From Plantactinospora sp039889035 (GTDB lineage Bacteria; Actinomycetota; Actinomycetes; Mycobacteriales; Micromonosporaceae): 64,000 nucleotides of DNA. The stretch lies in the NCBI GenBank assembly GCA_039889035.1, contig JBDQQY010000030.1, positions 54,211-118,210 on the forward strand, written 5' to 3'. Both the position numbers and the translations under genes were made by a program. The stretch's first letter is position 1. Each line of letters starts with the position of its first letter. Of this stretch, positions 9,270-17,955 are shown piece after piece. The notes under the pieces are model-generated. The model saw only the letters and a program-made list of their open reading frames with translations, ran no database searches and was not told the origin of the DNA.

Positions 9270-11216
9270 CTACCGCAGCTTCGTCGCGAGCCGCCGCAGC
9301 GTCGCCATGCCGAAGAAATCGCTGAACTCCAGCCCCTGGTATCCGGCCCGGTCGAGATGCTCCAGCATCGCCGGGATGCGCAGGAACTCTCCGTGGAGTT
9401 CGGCGTAGCTGGCTGACATCCGCACCAGCCGCCCGGGGTGGCAGGCGCGAAACGCGGCGGCGAGCGCCTCCTGCTGCGGCCCGACCGGCATGGCGGCCGA
9501 GTCGCCGACCGGCACGGACGGTCCGCCGACGCCCATGGCCGAGGTGGCGAGCACCGGCTGCGCCAGCCACTGGGCCGGGTCGGTGACGTCGTCGGGAGCG
9601 GACCGGCAAACCACATAGCGGTGCGGCACCATTACCGACGGGTAGTGCGTCGCCTCCTCGCGCAGGTACTCGTCCAGGTCGGCCGGGCTCGGGACCTGAC
9701 CGGCCGCCTCCGGGGCGACGTACGCCACCAGATCCGGATCAGCGCCGGCCCGCTCGACCGGGATGACCAGCGCCGAAGCCACGCCGTCGTACGCGGCCAG
9801 CAGCTCGGTGATGTCGGCGAGGTTGATCCAGGCCCCCCGCACGCTGCACCAGCCCGGCCCGCGCCAGTGCGCCGGCAGATCCACCAGATTTGCCAGGGTG
9901 GACAGCCGGCACTCGGGCTCGTCGCGCACCGCCCGCACCAGCGCGGACAACTGGTACAAGAAGTCCTGGGCGGCGGCTGCCGGAAGCAGCGACGTCGGGG
10001 CGCGCATCGCGATCTTCATGCTGACCTCACCCGGAACGACATCGATCTGCAGGTTCTGCGTCTTTTCGGGATCGGGGGTCTGGCGCAGCCACGGATCGTC
10101 GGACGCGTCGTCGGGTTCCCCGGACCGCGCCACACCGGCCGCGTAGTCGTGGTACTCGAAGAAGACGGCGTCCGCCGGCCGCGCGCCTATCCGCGACGAC
10201 TCCCGGGCCACGGTCATCATGTACTCGCCGCTGTCGTAGACGCCGTTGCGGTACGCGGCGACCTGTGCCCGCCCGACCTGGCGGGCCACGTCGGAGAACG
10301 TCGGATCGGCGCCCTCGAGGTCGACGAACACCTGCACGACACTCGCGTACCGGCCCACGCTGCGACGCAACTCTGGTGACCACCGGTTGGCCACGGCCGA
10401 CCCGACGGAGCAGGCGCGCTGCCCGGTCCAGCTCACCAGCAGCGTCACCAGCAACGACATCATCAGGGTCGGCGGGCTGACCCGGTGCCGGGCGGCGGCG
10501 GCGCGGCAGCCCTCGGCCAACTCGCGGGATACCAGCACCGTCTCCAGGCTGGACACGCCGGGCCGGCCCCGCCAGTAGAACGGCAGCGTGGCGTGCGGCG
10601 CCACGGCCAGCGTCTCCCGCCAGTGGCGCAGCGCCTCGTCGTTGGCCCGCCGGACCGAGTCGACCTGCTGCGCCAGGCCCTGGTCGACCGGCTGCCATGC
10701 CGGTGCCGCCAGATCGGGTTGGCCACCGGTGGCCAGGACCCCGATGATCTCCTCCAGTTCGGCGCGCAGCACTGCCAGCGATGCGCCGTCGACCGCGAGC
10801 CAGTGCACGGCGAAGAGCACCGACCGCACCCTCCCGTCGGTGACCCCGGCGACGGCGCGGATCGGCGGCTCGACGGCGACGTCCAGCGCATGCGGCACGT
10901 GGTCGGCCAAGCGCCGCGCGACCGCCTCGGCCGGCTCGCCAGCGGGCACCTCGACCACGGTCAGCGGCGTCTCGGCCGGCGGGCACACCACCTGCACCGG
11001 CGCCCCGTGCTCGTCCAACCGGTAGACCGTGCGCAGCGCCTCGTGTCGTGCGACCAGCTCGGCCAGCGCCGCCCGGAACACCGTGGCCGGCAGGCCGGGC
11101 GGCACGTCGAAGGTCTCCACGAACATCGACGCGGGGCCGTCCTTGCGCACCTGCGGCGTGTTGATGAGCCAGTACCAGTGCTGTGCCCAGCAGAGCGGGC
11201 CACTCCTGGTCGACAT
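9270..11216 (-). CDS. Stand-alone NRPS-like protein with degenerate C, AMP-C and PCP domains
   Basis: About 648 residues, laid out like a condensation domain followed by the C-terminal subdomain of an adenylation domain and a carrier-like domain, with every active site altered. The condensation motif HHxxxDG reads HWLAVDG (Trp instead of the catalytic second His). The AMP-binding C-terminal subdomain near residues 480-590 lacks the usual GK lysine. The final 70 residues align with a PCP, but the phosphopantetheine Ser in GGDSL is replaced (HGEFL). It therefore probably does not catalyse condensation or carry substrate and may be a scaffold or chaperone-like partner of the megasynthases; that is inference. 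It is a paralogue of the 16258-17955 protein. It sits 76 bp upstream of the acylase, on the same strand. Start uncertain: ATG at 11216 was used, ATG at 11234 is possible. Confidence 0.75.
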   Translation of the reverse strand: MSTRSGPLCWAQHWYWLINTPQVRKDGPASMFVETFDVPPGLPATVFRAALAELVARHEALRTVYRLDEHGAPVQVVCPPAETPLTVVEVPAGEPAEAVARRLADHVPHALDVAVEPPIRAVAGVTDGRVRSVLFAVHWLAVDGASLAVLRAELEEIIGVLATGGQPDLAAPAWQPVDQGLAQQVDSVRRANDEALRHWRETLAVAPHATLPFYWRGRPGVSSLETVLVSRELAEGCRAAAARHRVSPPTLMMSLLVTLLVSWTGQRACSVGSAVANRWSPELRRSVGRYASVVQVFVDLEGADPTFSDVARQVGRAQVAAYRNGVYDSGEYMMTVARESSRIGARPADAVFFEYHDYAAGVARSGEPDDASDDPWLRQTPDPEKTQNLQIDVVPGEVSMKIAMRAPTSLLPAAAAQDFLYQLSALVRAVRDEPECRLSTLANLVDLPAHWRGPGWCSVRGAWINLADITELLAAYDGVASALVIPVERAGADPDLVAYVAPEAAGQVPSPADLDEYLREEATHYPSVMVPHRYVVCRSAPDDVTDPAQWLAQPVLATSAMGVGGPSVPVGDSAAMPVGPQQEALAAAFRACHPGRLVRMSASYAELHGEFLRIPAMLEHLDRAGYQGLEFSDFFGMATLRRLATKLR

Positions 11217-11385
11217 GTCCACCGCGCACCCCATCCTGGCGGCTCGCGCCGCCGTCACACCATCCGGCTCGACCGCGCGCCCGAGCCCGTCCGCCCACCG
11301 CGCGCGCACCCACGGCGCGGGCGCCGCTGCCGCCGTATCCTGTCCCCGCACTCGTCCCGATGTGAAGTTCCGCCTGGAGGCACGC
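11217..11385. promoter_or_regulatory. Divergent intergenic region between MbtH and the NRPS-like gene
   Basis: A 169-bp gap between the minus-strand NRPS-like gene and the plus-strand MbtH gene, so it must hold two divergent promoters or one control region for both. I see no clear StrR-type inverted repeat and cannot place -10/-35 boxes with confidence. Confidence 0.35.
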
Positions 11386-11610
11386 ATGGCCGTGGATGAC
11401 GACCAGGACGACCGCCACTACACCGTGGTGGTCAACCACGAGGAGCAGTACTCGATCTGGCTGGCCGACCTGGATCTGCCGGCCGGCTGGACCGAGGTCG
11501 GCAAGACCGGCGACAAAGAGGCGTGTCTCGCCCACATCGCGCAGGTGTGGACCGACATGCGACCGCTGAGCCTGCGCCGGCAGATGCAGGAGACCGCGAG
11601 CGAGTCCTGA
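11386..11610 (+). CDS. MbtH-like NRPS accessory protein
   Basis: A 74-residue MbtH-family protein, the small cofactor that binds NRPS adenylation domains and supports their folding and activity. Family hallmarks visible are NHEEQYSIW, then a Leu-Pro-Ala-Gly-Trp turn, and WTDMRPLSLR near the C terminus. The Pro normally following the SxW motif is Leu here. The start has a good CTGGAGG ribosome site 7 nt upstream. It lies alone on the plus strand, divergent from the degenerate NRPS-like gene and convergent with the threonine-synthase-like gene, whose stop is 21 bp past its own. It is the only MbtH gene in the window, so it presumably serves all three adenylation domains. Confidence 0.93.
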   Translation: MAVDDDQDDRHYTVVVNHEEQYSIWLADLDLPAGWTEVGKTGDKEACLAHIAQVWTDMRPLSLRRQMQETASES

Positions 11611-11631
11611 CCGTCTTACCACTGTGGATGG

Positions 11632-12798
11632 TTAGCCGAGGTGCGCCGCCACCCCGTCGAGGCAGGCTTCGAGGCCGCCCTCGACGAGGGGCGCGGTCCG
11701 GTCCTCGGGCACCGGGGCGGCCCGCCGCCCCCGACCGGTGACGAGGACGGCGACCGCCTCGGCACGGTCGACCAACCCGCGCGACAGCGCGGCCCGCAGC
11801 CCCGCGAGTGCGGCCGCCCCGGCGGGTTCGCAGTCGACGCCCGCACCGCTGGCGAGGCCACGCACCGCGCCCAGCAGCTCGTCGTCGGACACGGCAACCA
11901 TGGCGCCCCCGCTGCGCCGCACGGCGTCGAGGGCGAGCGCTCCGGCCACCGGCCGGTCGACGGCGATGCCGTCGGCCACGGTGGCCGCCGGGTCGACGTC
12001 CGCCCGCAGCGGCGACCGCCCCTCCCACCGGCACACCAGCGGCTGGCAGCCGGCGGCCTGCACGCCGATCAGCCGGGGCACCCGCCCGATCGCGCCGCAC
12101 GCCAGCAGCTCGTCGAAACCCTTGGCCAGCGCCGCGAGCGTCGGGCCGTCCCCGACCGGGGCGACCATGACGTCGGGGACGCGCCGGCCGAGTTGTTCCC
12201 AGACCTCGAAGGCGACCGTCTTCTTGGCCTCGGTGGTCAGCGGGTTGGCGCCGGTGTTGCGGTCGAGCCAGCCGAAGCGGCGGGCGGCCGCGCGGGACAG
12301 CTCGACGGCGGCCTGGTAGCCGTCGGCCACCCGGAAGACGTACGCCTCCGCCGCCAGCATCAGCGCCACCTTCTCGGCGCGGCAGCCGGCGGGTACGAAG
12401 ATGACCGCGCGAAGTCCGGCGGCGGTGGCACCGAGCGCCGTCGACACGGCGGCGTTGCCGGTGGACGCCGTCGTCACCGTGTCGGCGCCCCGGCGCAGCC
12501 CGTCCTCGATCACGAGGGCCGTGGCGCGGTCCTTGTTGGAGGCGCTGGGGCCGCGCGTCTCGTCCTTGATCCACAGATCGGGGACGCCGAGCCGGGTACG
12601 CAACCGGGCAGCTGGCACCAGCGGGGTGCCGCCGACCTGCAGCGGATACCGGATCGGCCCGGCGGCGAGTGGCAGCAGTGCGGTGTACCGCCACATCGTC
12701 ACCGGCTGCGCCGAACGGGTGGGCAGCAGCCCGGGGCCGTACTGGTACTCCATCAGCTCGCAGCCGTGTGCCCGGCGTACCGCTGTCATCTCGCCCAT
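11632..12798 (-). CDS. Threonine-synthase-like PLP-dependent enzyme (fold type II)
   Basis: A 388-residue pyridoxal-phosphate enzyme of the threonine synthase / tryptophan synthase beta family. The Schiff-base lysine lies in SASNKDRA, the substrate-binding loop is TASTGNAAVS, and QVGGTPLV near residue 55 is typical of threonine synthases. In the family, O-phosphohomoserine is converted to threonine by beta,gamma-elimination and replacement. In this cluster it may instead make a dehydro- or beta-substituted amino acid for the NRPS; the sequence alone does not decide. A GGTGGAGG ribosome site precedes the ATG. It is the last gene of a minus-strand run with the SbnA- and SbnB-like genes, 23 bp from the latter, and converges on the MbtH gene. 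It differs from the neighbouring SbnA-like enzyme, so the cluster has two fold-type-II PLP enzymes with presumably different substrates. Confidence 0.85.
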   Translation of the reverse strand: MGEMTAVRRAHGCELMEYQYGPGLLPTRSAQPVTMWRYTALLPLAAGPIRYPLQVGGTPLVPAARLRTRLGVPDLWIKDETRGPSASNKDRATALVIEDGLRRGADTVTTASTGNAAVSTALGATAAGLRAVIFVPAGCRAEKVALMLAAEAYVFRVADGYQAAVELSRAAARRFGWLDRNTGANPLTTEAKKTVAFEVWEQLGRRVPDVMVAPVGDGPTLAALAKGFDELLACGAIGRVPRLIGVQAAGCQPLVCRWEGRSPLRADVDPAATVADGIAVDRPVAGALALDAVRRSGGAMVAVSDDELLGAVRGLASGAGVDCEPAGAAALAGLRAALSRGLVDRAEAVAVLVTGRGRRAAPVPEDRTAPLVEGGLEACLDGVAAHLG

Positions 12799-12821
12799 GA
12801 CGCCTCCACCTGAGCTGCTCT

Positions 12822-13865
12822 TCAGAGCCTGAACGTGGTGCCGAGCCCGAGCCGGCGCGCCGCCGGCACGATCTGGGCGGCCAGCGCGACGTCCAGGATC
12901 CCCATTCCGAAGGGATTGCTGAGGATGATCTGGTCGGGCGAGGTCCGGCCAGGGTGCGCGCCCACCAGCACGTCGGACACGGTGGCGTCGACCCGGCGCG
13001 CGTCCGGCGCCGGGCCGTCCCACGTCTCGCCGCGCGGTCCGGCGAGTTCCTTCGCCCGGTACATCCGGCCGAGCAGCCGCCGGCTGTCCCCGCTGACGAG
13101 CGGCCAGTCGTCCACCACCACCAGGTCCGCCCGGGTCACCACGTCCGGCAGTACGTCGTCGAGCGACACGTGCGCCACGAGCGCGCCCGCCGCGAGCCAT
13201 TCGTACGGGAGGTAGCCATGCGTCGTGGTGGTCGTGGTGACCACGATCGCGGCGCCCCGGACGGCCTGCTCGGCGTCGCGGGCCGGGTGGGCGGCGATAC
13301 CGTCGACGCCCAGTTCGGCGACCAGGTGGTCCCGGCGGGCGGCGTCGAGATCGCACAGGACGAACCGGGTCTCCGGTGGCAGGACGCGGGCCAGCACCCG
13401 GGCGTGTGCGTCGCCGAGCGCCCCGCACCCGACCACCGCGACCGTCGCCACTTCCGGAACCGCCAGCAGCTGGACCGACAGCGCGGTGAACGCGGCGGTG
13501 CGCAGCGCGCTGAGGTACGCGGCCTCCAGCATGGCGACCGGGTACGCCGTCAGCAGGTCGAACAGGACGGTCAGGCCCTGTGCCCGGGGCAGGCCCCGGG
13601 CGGGATTGCCGAGGCTACTGTTGATCATCTTCAGCCCGGCGGCCGGCACGTCTCCCCACAGCGCGCCGGGCAGAGCCAGGCTCCGCGCGAAGCTGCCGTC
13701 GCTGGCCTCCCACGGCAGGTACGCCTCCTCCGGCAACGTCGTACGACCGGTGGCGTGCAGCCGTACGGCCTCGCGGACGGCGGCGACGGGGTCGATGCTC
13801 GCGGCGGCTTTCATCACCTCCGCCCGGCTGAGCAGGAGCATCTCGTGGGATTCGGGCCCGGTCAC
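12822..13865 (-). CDS. Ornithine cyclodeaminase-family dehydrogenase, SbnB-like
   Basis: A 347-residue member of the ornithine cyclodeaminase/mu-crystallin superfamily, matching the SbnB subgroup. Visible are GLPRAQGLTVLFD, SALRTAA and the nucleotide-binding GCGALGDAHA glycine motif near residue 140. SbnB oxidises N-(1-amino-1-carboxyethyl)-glutamate with NAD to give L-2,3-diaminopropionate and 2-oxoglutarate; SbnA makes that substrate. The GTG start at 13865 overlaps the stop of the SbnA-like gene by 4 bp (GTGA), so the two steps are translationally coupled, as expected for a two-enzyme pathway. Related pairs serve tuberactinomycin, zwittermicin and staphyloferrin B biosynthesis. True ornithine cyclodeaminase activity (proline formation) is the alternative but fits the neighbourhood less well. 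Confidence 0.87.
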   Translation of the reverse strand: MTGPESHEMLLLSRAEVMKAAASIDPVAAVREAVRLHATGRTTLPEEAYLPWEASDGSFARSLALPGALWGDVPAAGLKMINSSLGNPARGLPRAQGLTVLFDLLTAYPVAMLEAAYLSALRTAAFTALSVQLLAVPEVATVAVVGCGALGDAHARVLARVLPPETRFVLCDLDAARRDHLVAELGVDGIAAHPARDAEQAVRGAAIVVTTTTTTHGYLPYEWLAAGALVAHVSLDDVLPDVVTRADLVVVDDWPLVSGDSRRLLGRMYRAKELAGPRGETWDGPAPDARRVDATVSDVLVGAHPGRTSPDQIILSNPFGMGILDVALAAQIVPAARRLGLGTTFRL

Positions 13866-15034
13866 CGGCCACCGCCTTCCAGGTCGAATCGAACACCGCG
13901 CTCCCGCGCCACCGCCTCGGCCGCCCGCACCCCGTCGAGCACGCCGTGGGCGGCGAGCCAGCCGTCGTCGTAGAAGGTGGCCCGGTAGTTCGCGCCCCCG
14001 TCGGCCATCACCGCGGCGGCGCACCGGGCGGCGGCCAGCCCTGACCCGGAGCCCTCCGGGGCGCCGCCGGCCTGGACGAACGCGGCGAGCACCGCGCCGC
14101 TCGATCCGCCCAGGGCCAGGCCGGTGTCCCGGGCCAGCATGCGGCAGTACGCGAACGCCTCCACGTCGGTGACCCGGACGGCGGCGTCGTAGTGCGCCCG
14201 CCGCAGGAACGACGACTTCCGGGTGGCGCCGATGCCGGTGAGCAGGTGCGGTCCGCTTTCGTCGGAGGTCACGACGGAGCCCCGGACGTCGACCGCGTAG
14301 ATCCGAGCCGCCGGCGCCCCCGACCGCAGCCCATCGCTGATCCCCGCGAGCGTGCCGCCGGTGCTCACCGCGACGAGCACGGCGTCGACGCTGCCCCCGG
14401 TCTGCCGGACCAGTTCGTCGGCGACCGTGTCCCGGTGCACGTTGGGGTTCGCCGGGTTCTGGTACTGGTTGGTCCAGCGCAGGTCGGGGTCGGCCCGGCA
14501 CAGCTGGCGCACCTTCGCCAACCGGGTGAGCAGATAGCCGCCGTGGTCGTCCCGCTCGTGGATCGCGACCACCTCCGCGCCCATGGACTCCAGCTGGGCC
14601 CGGGTGTCGGGCGGTACCTTCGGGTCGACCACGGCGACGAGCTGGCAGTCGAGCCCGCCCAGTACGTGCGCCAGGGCGAGGCCGAGGTTGCCCGAGGTCG
14701 ACTCGACAACCCGGCTACCGGGCAGCAGCGGGCGTTCGACGTCGAGCGTCGCCAGCAACCCGAGCGCCGTCCGGTACTTCACCGAGCCGGTCGGGTTGCC
14801 CATCTCCAGCTTCAGCCACAGCCGGCGGAAGCCGCTGCCCAAGCCGACCCGCAACGGCCGCAGCGGCGTATTGGTGCGGGCCGCCAGGAGGAGACGCGGC
14901 AGCGCGCCTCCGGTACGGCGACCGCCGAACCGGGCCGTCCCGACGCCCGGCAACGCGGTGACCCCGAGCCCGCCCGGCTCCGGGTGTGCAACCGGATGTA
15001 TTGGACCTTTGAACGGTTCGCGGGCCGCCCTCAC
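13862..15034 (-). CDS. SbnA-like 2,3-diaminopropionate biosynthesis PLP enzyme (cysteine synthase family)
   Basis: A 390-residue cysteine-synthase-fold enzyme. PLP lysine motif GSVKYRTALG (SVKDR in cysteine synthases), substrate loop ESTSGNLGLAL, and phosphate-binding STGGTLAG are visible. SbnA-type enzymes condense O-phosphoserine with glutamate to form N-(1-amino-1-carboxyethyl)-glutamate, the precursor of diaminopropionate. The downstream overlapping SbnB-like gene supplies the second step, which supports this reading over a plain cysteine synthase. I chose the GTG at 15034 because it overlaps the StrR-like stop by 4 bp (GTGA), the same coupling seen elsewhere in this run; the frame extends further upstream but into the regulator gene. 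The roughly 40 residues before the conserved core have no recognisable domain. Confidence 0.87.
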   Translation of the reverse strand: MRAAREPFKGPIHPVAHPEPGGLGVTALPGVGTARFGGRRTGGALPRLLLAARTNTPLRPLRVGLGSGFRRLWLKLEMGNPTGSVKYRTALGLLATLDVERPLLPGSRVVESTSGNLGLALAHVLGGLDCQLVAVVDPKVPPDTRAQLESMGAEVVAIHERDDHGGYLLTRLAKVRQLCRADPDLRWTNQYQNPANPNVHRDTVADELVRQTGGSVDAVLVAVSTGGTLAGISDGLRSGAPAARIYAVDVRGSVVTSDESGPHLLTGIGATRKSSFLRRAHYDAAVRVTDVEAFAYCRMLARDTGLALGGSSGAVLAAFVQAGGAPEGSGSGLAAARCAAAVMADGGANYRATFYDDGWLAAHGVLDGVRAAEAVARERGVRFDLEGGGR

Positions 15035-16071
15035 GCCGGCATCCTGGTCTTCTCCTCGAGGTGCTCGGCTAGCGCCGTCCAGTCCCCCGCGCAGCGACGG
15101 GCCAGCTTGGCGAGCGAGTACGCACAGTGCGGAGGCACCACGTCGGCCAGGTCGACCCACCCGTCGATACCGACCGCGCGCGGTAGGAGCCAGCGCCACA
15201 GTGCGCGCCCCGACTCGGTGAACCGCAGCGACGGATCGTTACTCAGTCCCTTCAGGATCGCCCGCGCGTCCGGTACGGGAGTGTCCGGCGGGCCCGCGCC
15301 GCGCCGGCTGTTCCCGGCGCGGTCGACGGCGGACGTGCGGGCCGGTCCACTGACCCGGCAGCCCGGGGGGACCGGGTCGTCTCCGCGCCGAATCCGCTCG
15401 CGAACGTCGCGGGCGGTCGTGGGCGAGATCCCGGCCTCCCGCGCGATCTGCCGCAGCGAGGCGCCCGGGCGCTGGGCAATGATCTCGCTGGCCGCGATGC
15501 GTCCTTTGACGCTATCCACCGGACGGGTCCGGCCGTCGCGTCCCACCCGGGCACCGTCCTGCCCATCGCCGCCGGTACGCAGCCGCACCGCCGCCACGGT
15601 GCTCGCGGCGAGCCCGGTGACCCCGGCTATCGCCTTGTTCGACCACCACGGGTGCGACCCGACGATCCGGGCGGCGGCCGCTTCGCGATCGGCGAGCGAG
15701 AGTGGCAGGCCGTGCGCCATGTTCGCCCACACCGCCACCAGAAACGCGTCGTGCTCCGGCCCGTCGTAGAACTGCACCTCGATCGTGCTTTCGCCCCGCA
15801 GCGTCGCGGCGCGTACCCGGTGCATGCCGTCGATTACCCGCATCGTCGCGCGGTGGACGATGATTGGTGGCAGCGCCGCTTCGGTCTCGGCCAGCAGCCG
15901 GACGTGTTCCTCGTTCGCTCCGTCCAGGCGGGGCGAGTCGGCCTGCTGGAGCGAGCCGATCGGCACGAACGTGGGCTCCGGGTTGCCGGTGGCTGGCCAC
16001 CGGCCCGGAACGCTCTCACCGGCAGGCAGTCGTGGTGACCGCACGGCTGGTTCACTTACATTGATCGACAT
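15031..16071 (-). CDS. StrR-family cluster-situated transcriptional activator (ParB-like fold)
   Basis: A 346-residue regulator of the StrR/NovG/Bbr family, which activates antibiotic clusters by binding GTTCGA-type inverted repeats. The N-terminal ParB/sulfiredoxin-like half contains SDSPRL-like ADSPRLDG, EEHVRLLAE, PPIIVHRATMRVIDGMHR and MAHGLPLSLADREAAA. A central helix-turn-helix near residues 205-230 reads GASLRQIAREAGISPTTARD. It is the first gene of the SbnA/SbnB run and overlaps the SbnA-like gene by 4 bp, so regulator and precursor genes are co-transcribed. ATG at 16071 was selected as it begins just before the conserved region; an upstream start at 16128 is possible. I could not find a convincing full StrR operator upstream. 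It is the only pathway-specific regulator seen in the cluster. Confidence 0.88.
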   Translation of the reverse strand: MSINVSEPAVRSPRLPAGESVPGRWPATGNPEPTFVPIGSLQQADSPRLDGANEEHVRLLAETEAALPPIIVHRATMRVIDGMHRVRAATLRGESTIEVQFYDGPEHDAFLVAVWANMAHGLPLSLADREAAAARIVGSHPWWSNKAIAGVTGLAASTVAAVRLRTGGDGQDGARVGRDGRTRPVDSVKGRIAASEIIAQRPGASLRQIAREAGISPTTARDVRERIRRGDDPVPPGCRVSGPARTSAVDRAGNSRRGAGPPDTPVPDARAILKGLSNDPSLRFTESGRALWRWLLPRAVGIDGWVDLADVVPPHCAYSLAKLARRCAGDWTALAEHLEEKTRMPA

Positions 16072-16257
16072 CTGCGTGCCAGACCCCCGTCGACAGTTCT
16101 GAGCCCCGACTCGGCGGGTCGGCGGCACACCAACCCGTCACCGGCGCTCACGGACGCCAGGAGGTTGCCATGGCGGAATTGTGCTGGACTTGACTTGGCA
16201 TTGAATCCACTGATCACAGGGGGGTGCGATCGAAAGTCGTCGTGGTGCCGGCCGTCC

Positions 16258-17955
16258 CTAGCGGCCATCGCCCTCGGCCAGTACGCGCTGCCGTCGCCAG
16301 GCGTCCGGGGAGTCCGGCTCGTCCGGTGCGGTGGCGCACACGACGTACCGCTGCGGAGCTGTCGTGTCGGGAGCCGTGCTGATGGTCCCGACCAGCGCCC
16401 GGTGCACCTGCCGGGGGGTGAGCCGGGCGCCCTCGGGCCCGGCGAGGTACGCGGTGAGGCGCCGCCGGCCGCCATCGCTCTCGGCGAATACCCCGACCGC
16501 CGAGGCGCCGGTGGCGGCGCGCAGGGCCCCTTCGACCGAGCGCGGGTCGACCCAACTGTGGTCGACGTACGTCCAGCCGGACAGGGCGGCCGGCGGCTGG
16601 AGGTCGGTGAGGTCGCCCACCTCGGCGAGCCGCACGTCGCGGTGGACCGCCTCGGTAACGACCGTTTCCAGGCCGCGCAGCAGCGCCTCGACGTCGGCAG
16701 CGGACACCTGGTGGGTGTCCGCGAGGACCGCCAGCGACGCCGTCCGGGACTCGTTGAGGACGGTGACGAAGAGGTCCACGCCGGCGGTGTCGACGCAGCG
16801 ATCCTCCCAGGTCACCCGGGTGGCGGCGACCAGCCTTCGCAGCTCGGCCCGGCTGGTCTCGGGTGCCTCGCCGGGCAGGAAGGTGGCCGGTTGCCGGGTG
16901 TCGTTCACGACGCAGCTCCGGGTGGGCGCGGCACCCCGGACGAGCGCGATCTCGTCGAACAGGGTGGCCCGGGCGGCCGGGTCGTAGCGGGCGTACCGGA
17001 AGCTTTCCATGGCCTTCGTCCGGCAGAGGCGCGCCAGCTCCCGGAACGACAGGTCACCGAGCGGCACCGCGCACACCCCCTCCTGCATGTGCAGGAGGGC
17101 CGCGCCGATGCTCTCCGGATCGGCCATCCGGTTGTTCACGACGAGTCCCAGCAGAGCGCCGTCGGTGCCGGAGCGGGCACCGAGCACCGCGGCGAGGCCC
17201 GCCAGCAGTAGATGGCCGGTGCTGACCCGGTATCGGGTGGCGAGCAACGCGCACGCAAGCGCCGTCGCCGGGGAGTCGAAGCAACACACCCGATGCCGGG
17301 CGGCCGACCGCTGGGCCGGGGGCACCGGAAAGGCCGTCCGGGGCATGTGGGCCAGCTCGGAGCGCCAGTAGTCGAGCGACCGCGCCTGCACCTCCTGGCC
17401 GCCCGGGGAGCGCTCGAACTCCGCCTGTTGCATGGGTTGCCGGGGCAACGGAGCCGGGTCGTCACCGGCCAGTGCCGCGGCGAGATCGCCATCGAGCGCC
17501 GGCACGCTCCAGCAGTCCACGGCGTAGCCGGAAATCGCCAGCACCACAGTGGATGGACGGCCGTCCGAGGTGACGATGCCGACGCGTACCGGCACGTCGC
17601 GCTCGCGGTCGAAGGGCGTTGCCATCAGGTCGTCCGCGAGGCGCTCCGCATCGCCGGACACATCCGGGCCGATGGCCACGCGGAGCCGCAGCGGGCAGCC
17701 GCCGCTACCCAGCAGGAGCTGGGTCGGCGTGCCGTCGTCGCCGGGCGGATAGCAGGTGCGCAGTGCCTCGTGGCGGCCGAGCAGCTGGCGTACGGCGGCG
17801 GTGACCCGCTCCAGCGTGGCGTGCGGAGGCGCCGGCCGCACCACGGTCAGGTAGGCGGTTCCGTCGCGATACTGCTCCCACCACGCGCGCTGCGCCCAGG
17901 TCAGCGGTGCCGTCGCCGATCGCAGGCCGGCGAAGGAGATCTCTGTCGGAGTCAC
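16258..17955 (-). CDS. Stand-alone degenerate condensation-like protein with A-domain C-terminal remnant
   Basis: About 565 residues, paralogous to the 9270-11216 protein but without the carrier-like tail. Near the start is LTWAQRAWWEQ, the condensation-domain opening, and LGRHEALRTCY follows as in condensation core C2. The catalytic HHxxxDG region reads SGYAVDCWS, so both histidines are missing. The last 100 residues resemble an AMP-binding C-terminal subdomain without the GK lysine. Predicted to be inactive as a condensation catalyst; it could be a structural partner or an acceptor-binding module. It lies upstream of the StrR-like gene with 186 bp between, and diverges from the carrier protein at 18045. 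The GTG at 17955 was chosen by comparison with its paralogue; TTG at 17991 is an alternative. Confidence 0.72.
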   Translation of the reverse strand: MTPTEISFAGLRSATAPLTWAQRAWWEQYRDGTAYLTVVRPAPPHATLERVTAAVRQLLGRHEALRTCYPPGDDGTPTQLLLGSGGCPLRLRVAIGPDVSGDAERLADDLMATPFDRERDVPVRVGIVTSDGRPSTVVLAISGYAVDCWSVPALDGDLAAALAGDDPAPLPRQPMQQAEFERSPGGQEVQARSLDYWRSELAHMPRTAFPVPPAQRSAARHRVCCFDSPATALACALLATRYRVSTGHLLLAGLAAVLGARSGTDGALLGLVVNNRMADPESIGAALLHMQEGVCAVPLGDLSFRELARLCRTKAMESFRYARYDPAARATLFDEIALVRGAAPTRSCVVNDTRQPATFLPGEAPETSRAELRRLVAATRVTWEDRCVDTAGVDLFVTVLNESRTASLAVLADTHQVSAADVEALLRGLETVVTEAVHRDVRLAEVGDLTDLQPPAALSGWTYVDHSWVDPRSVEGALRAATGASAVGVFAESDGGRRRLTAYLAGPEGARLTPRQVHRALVGTISTAPDTTAPQRYVVCATAPDEPDSPDAWRRQRVLAEGDGR

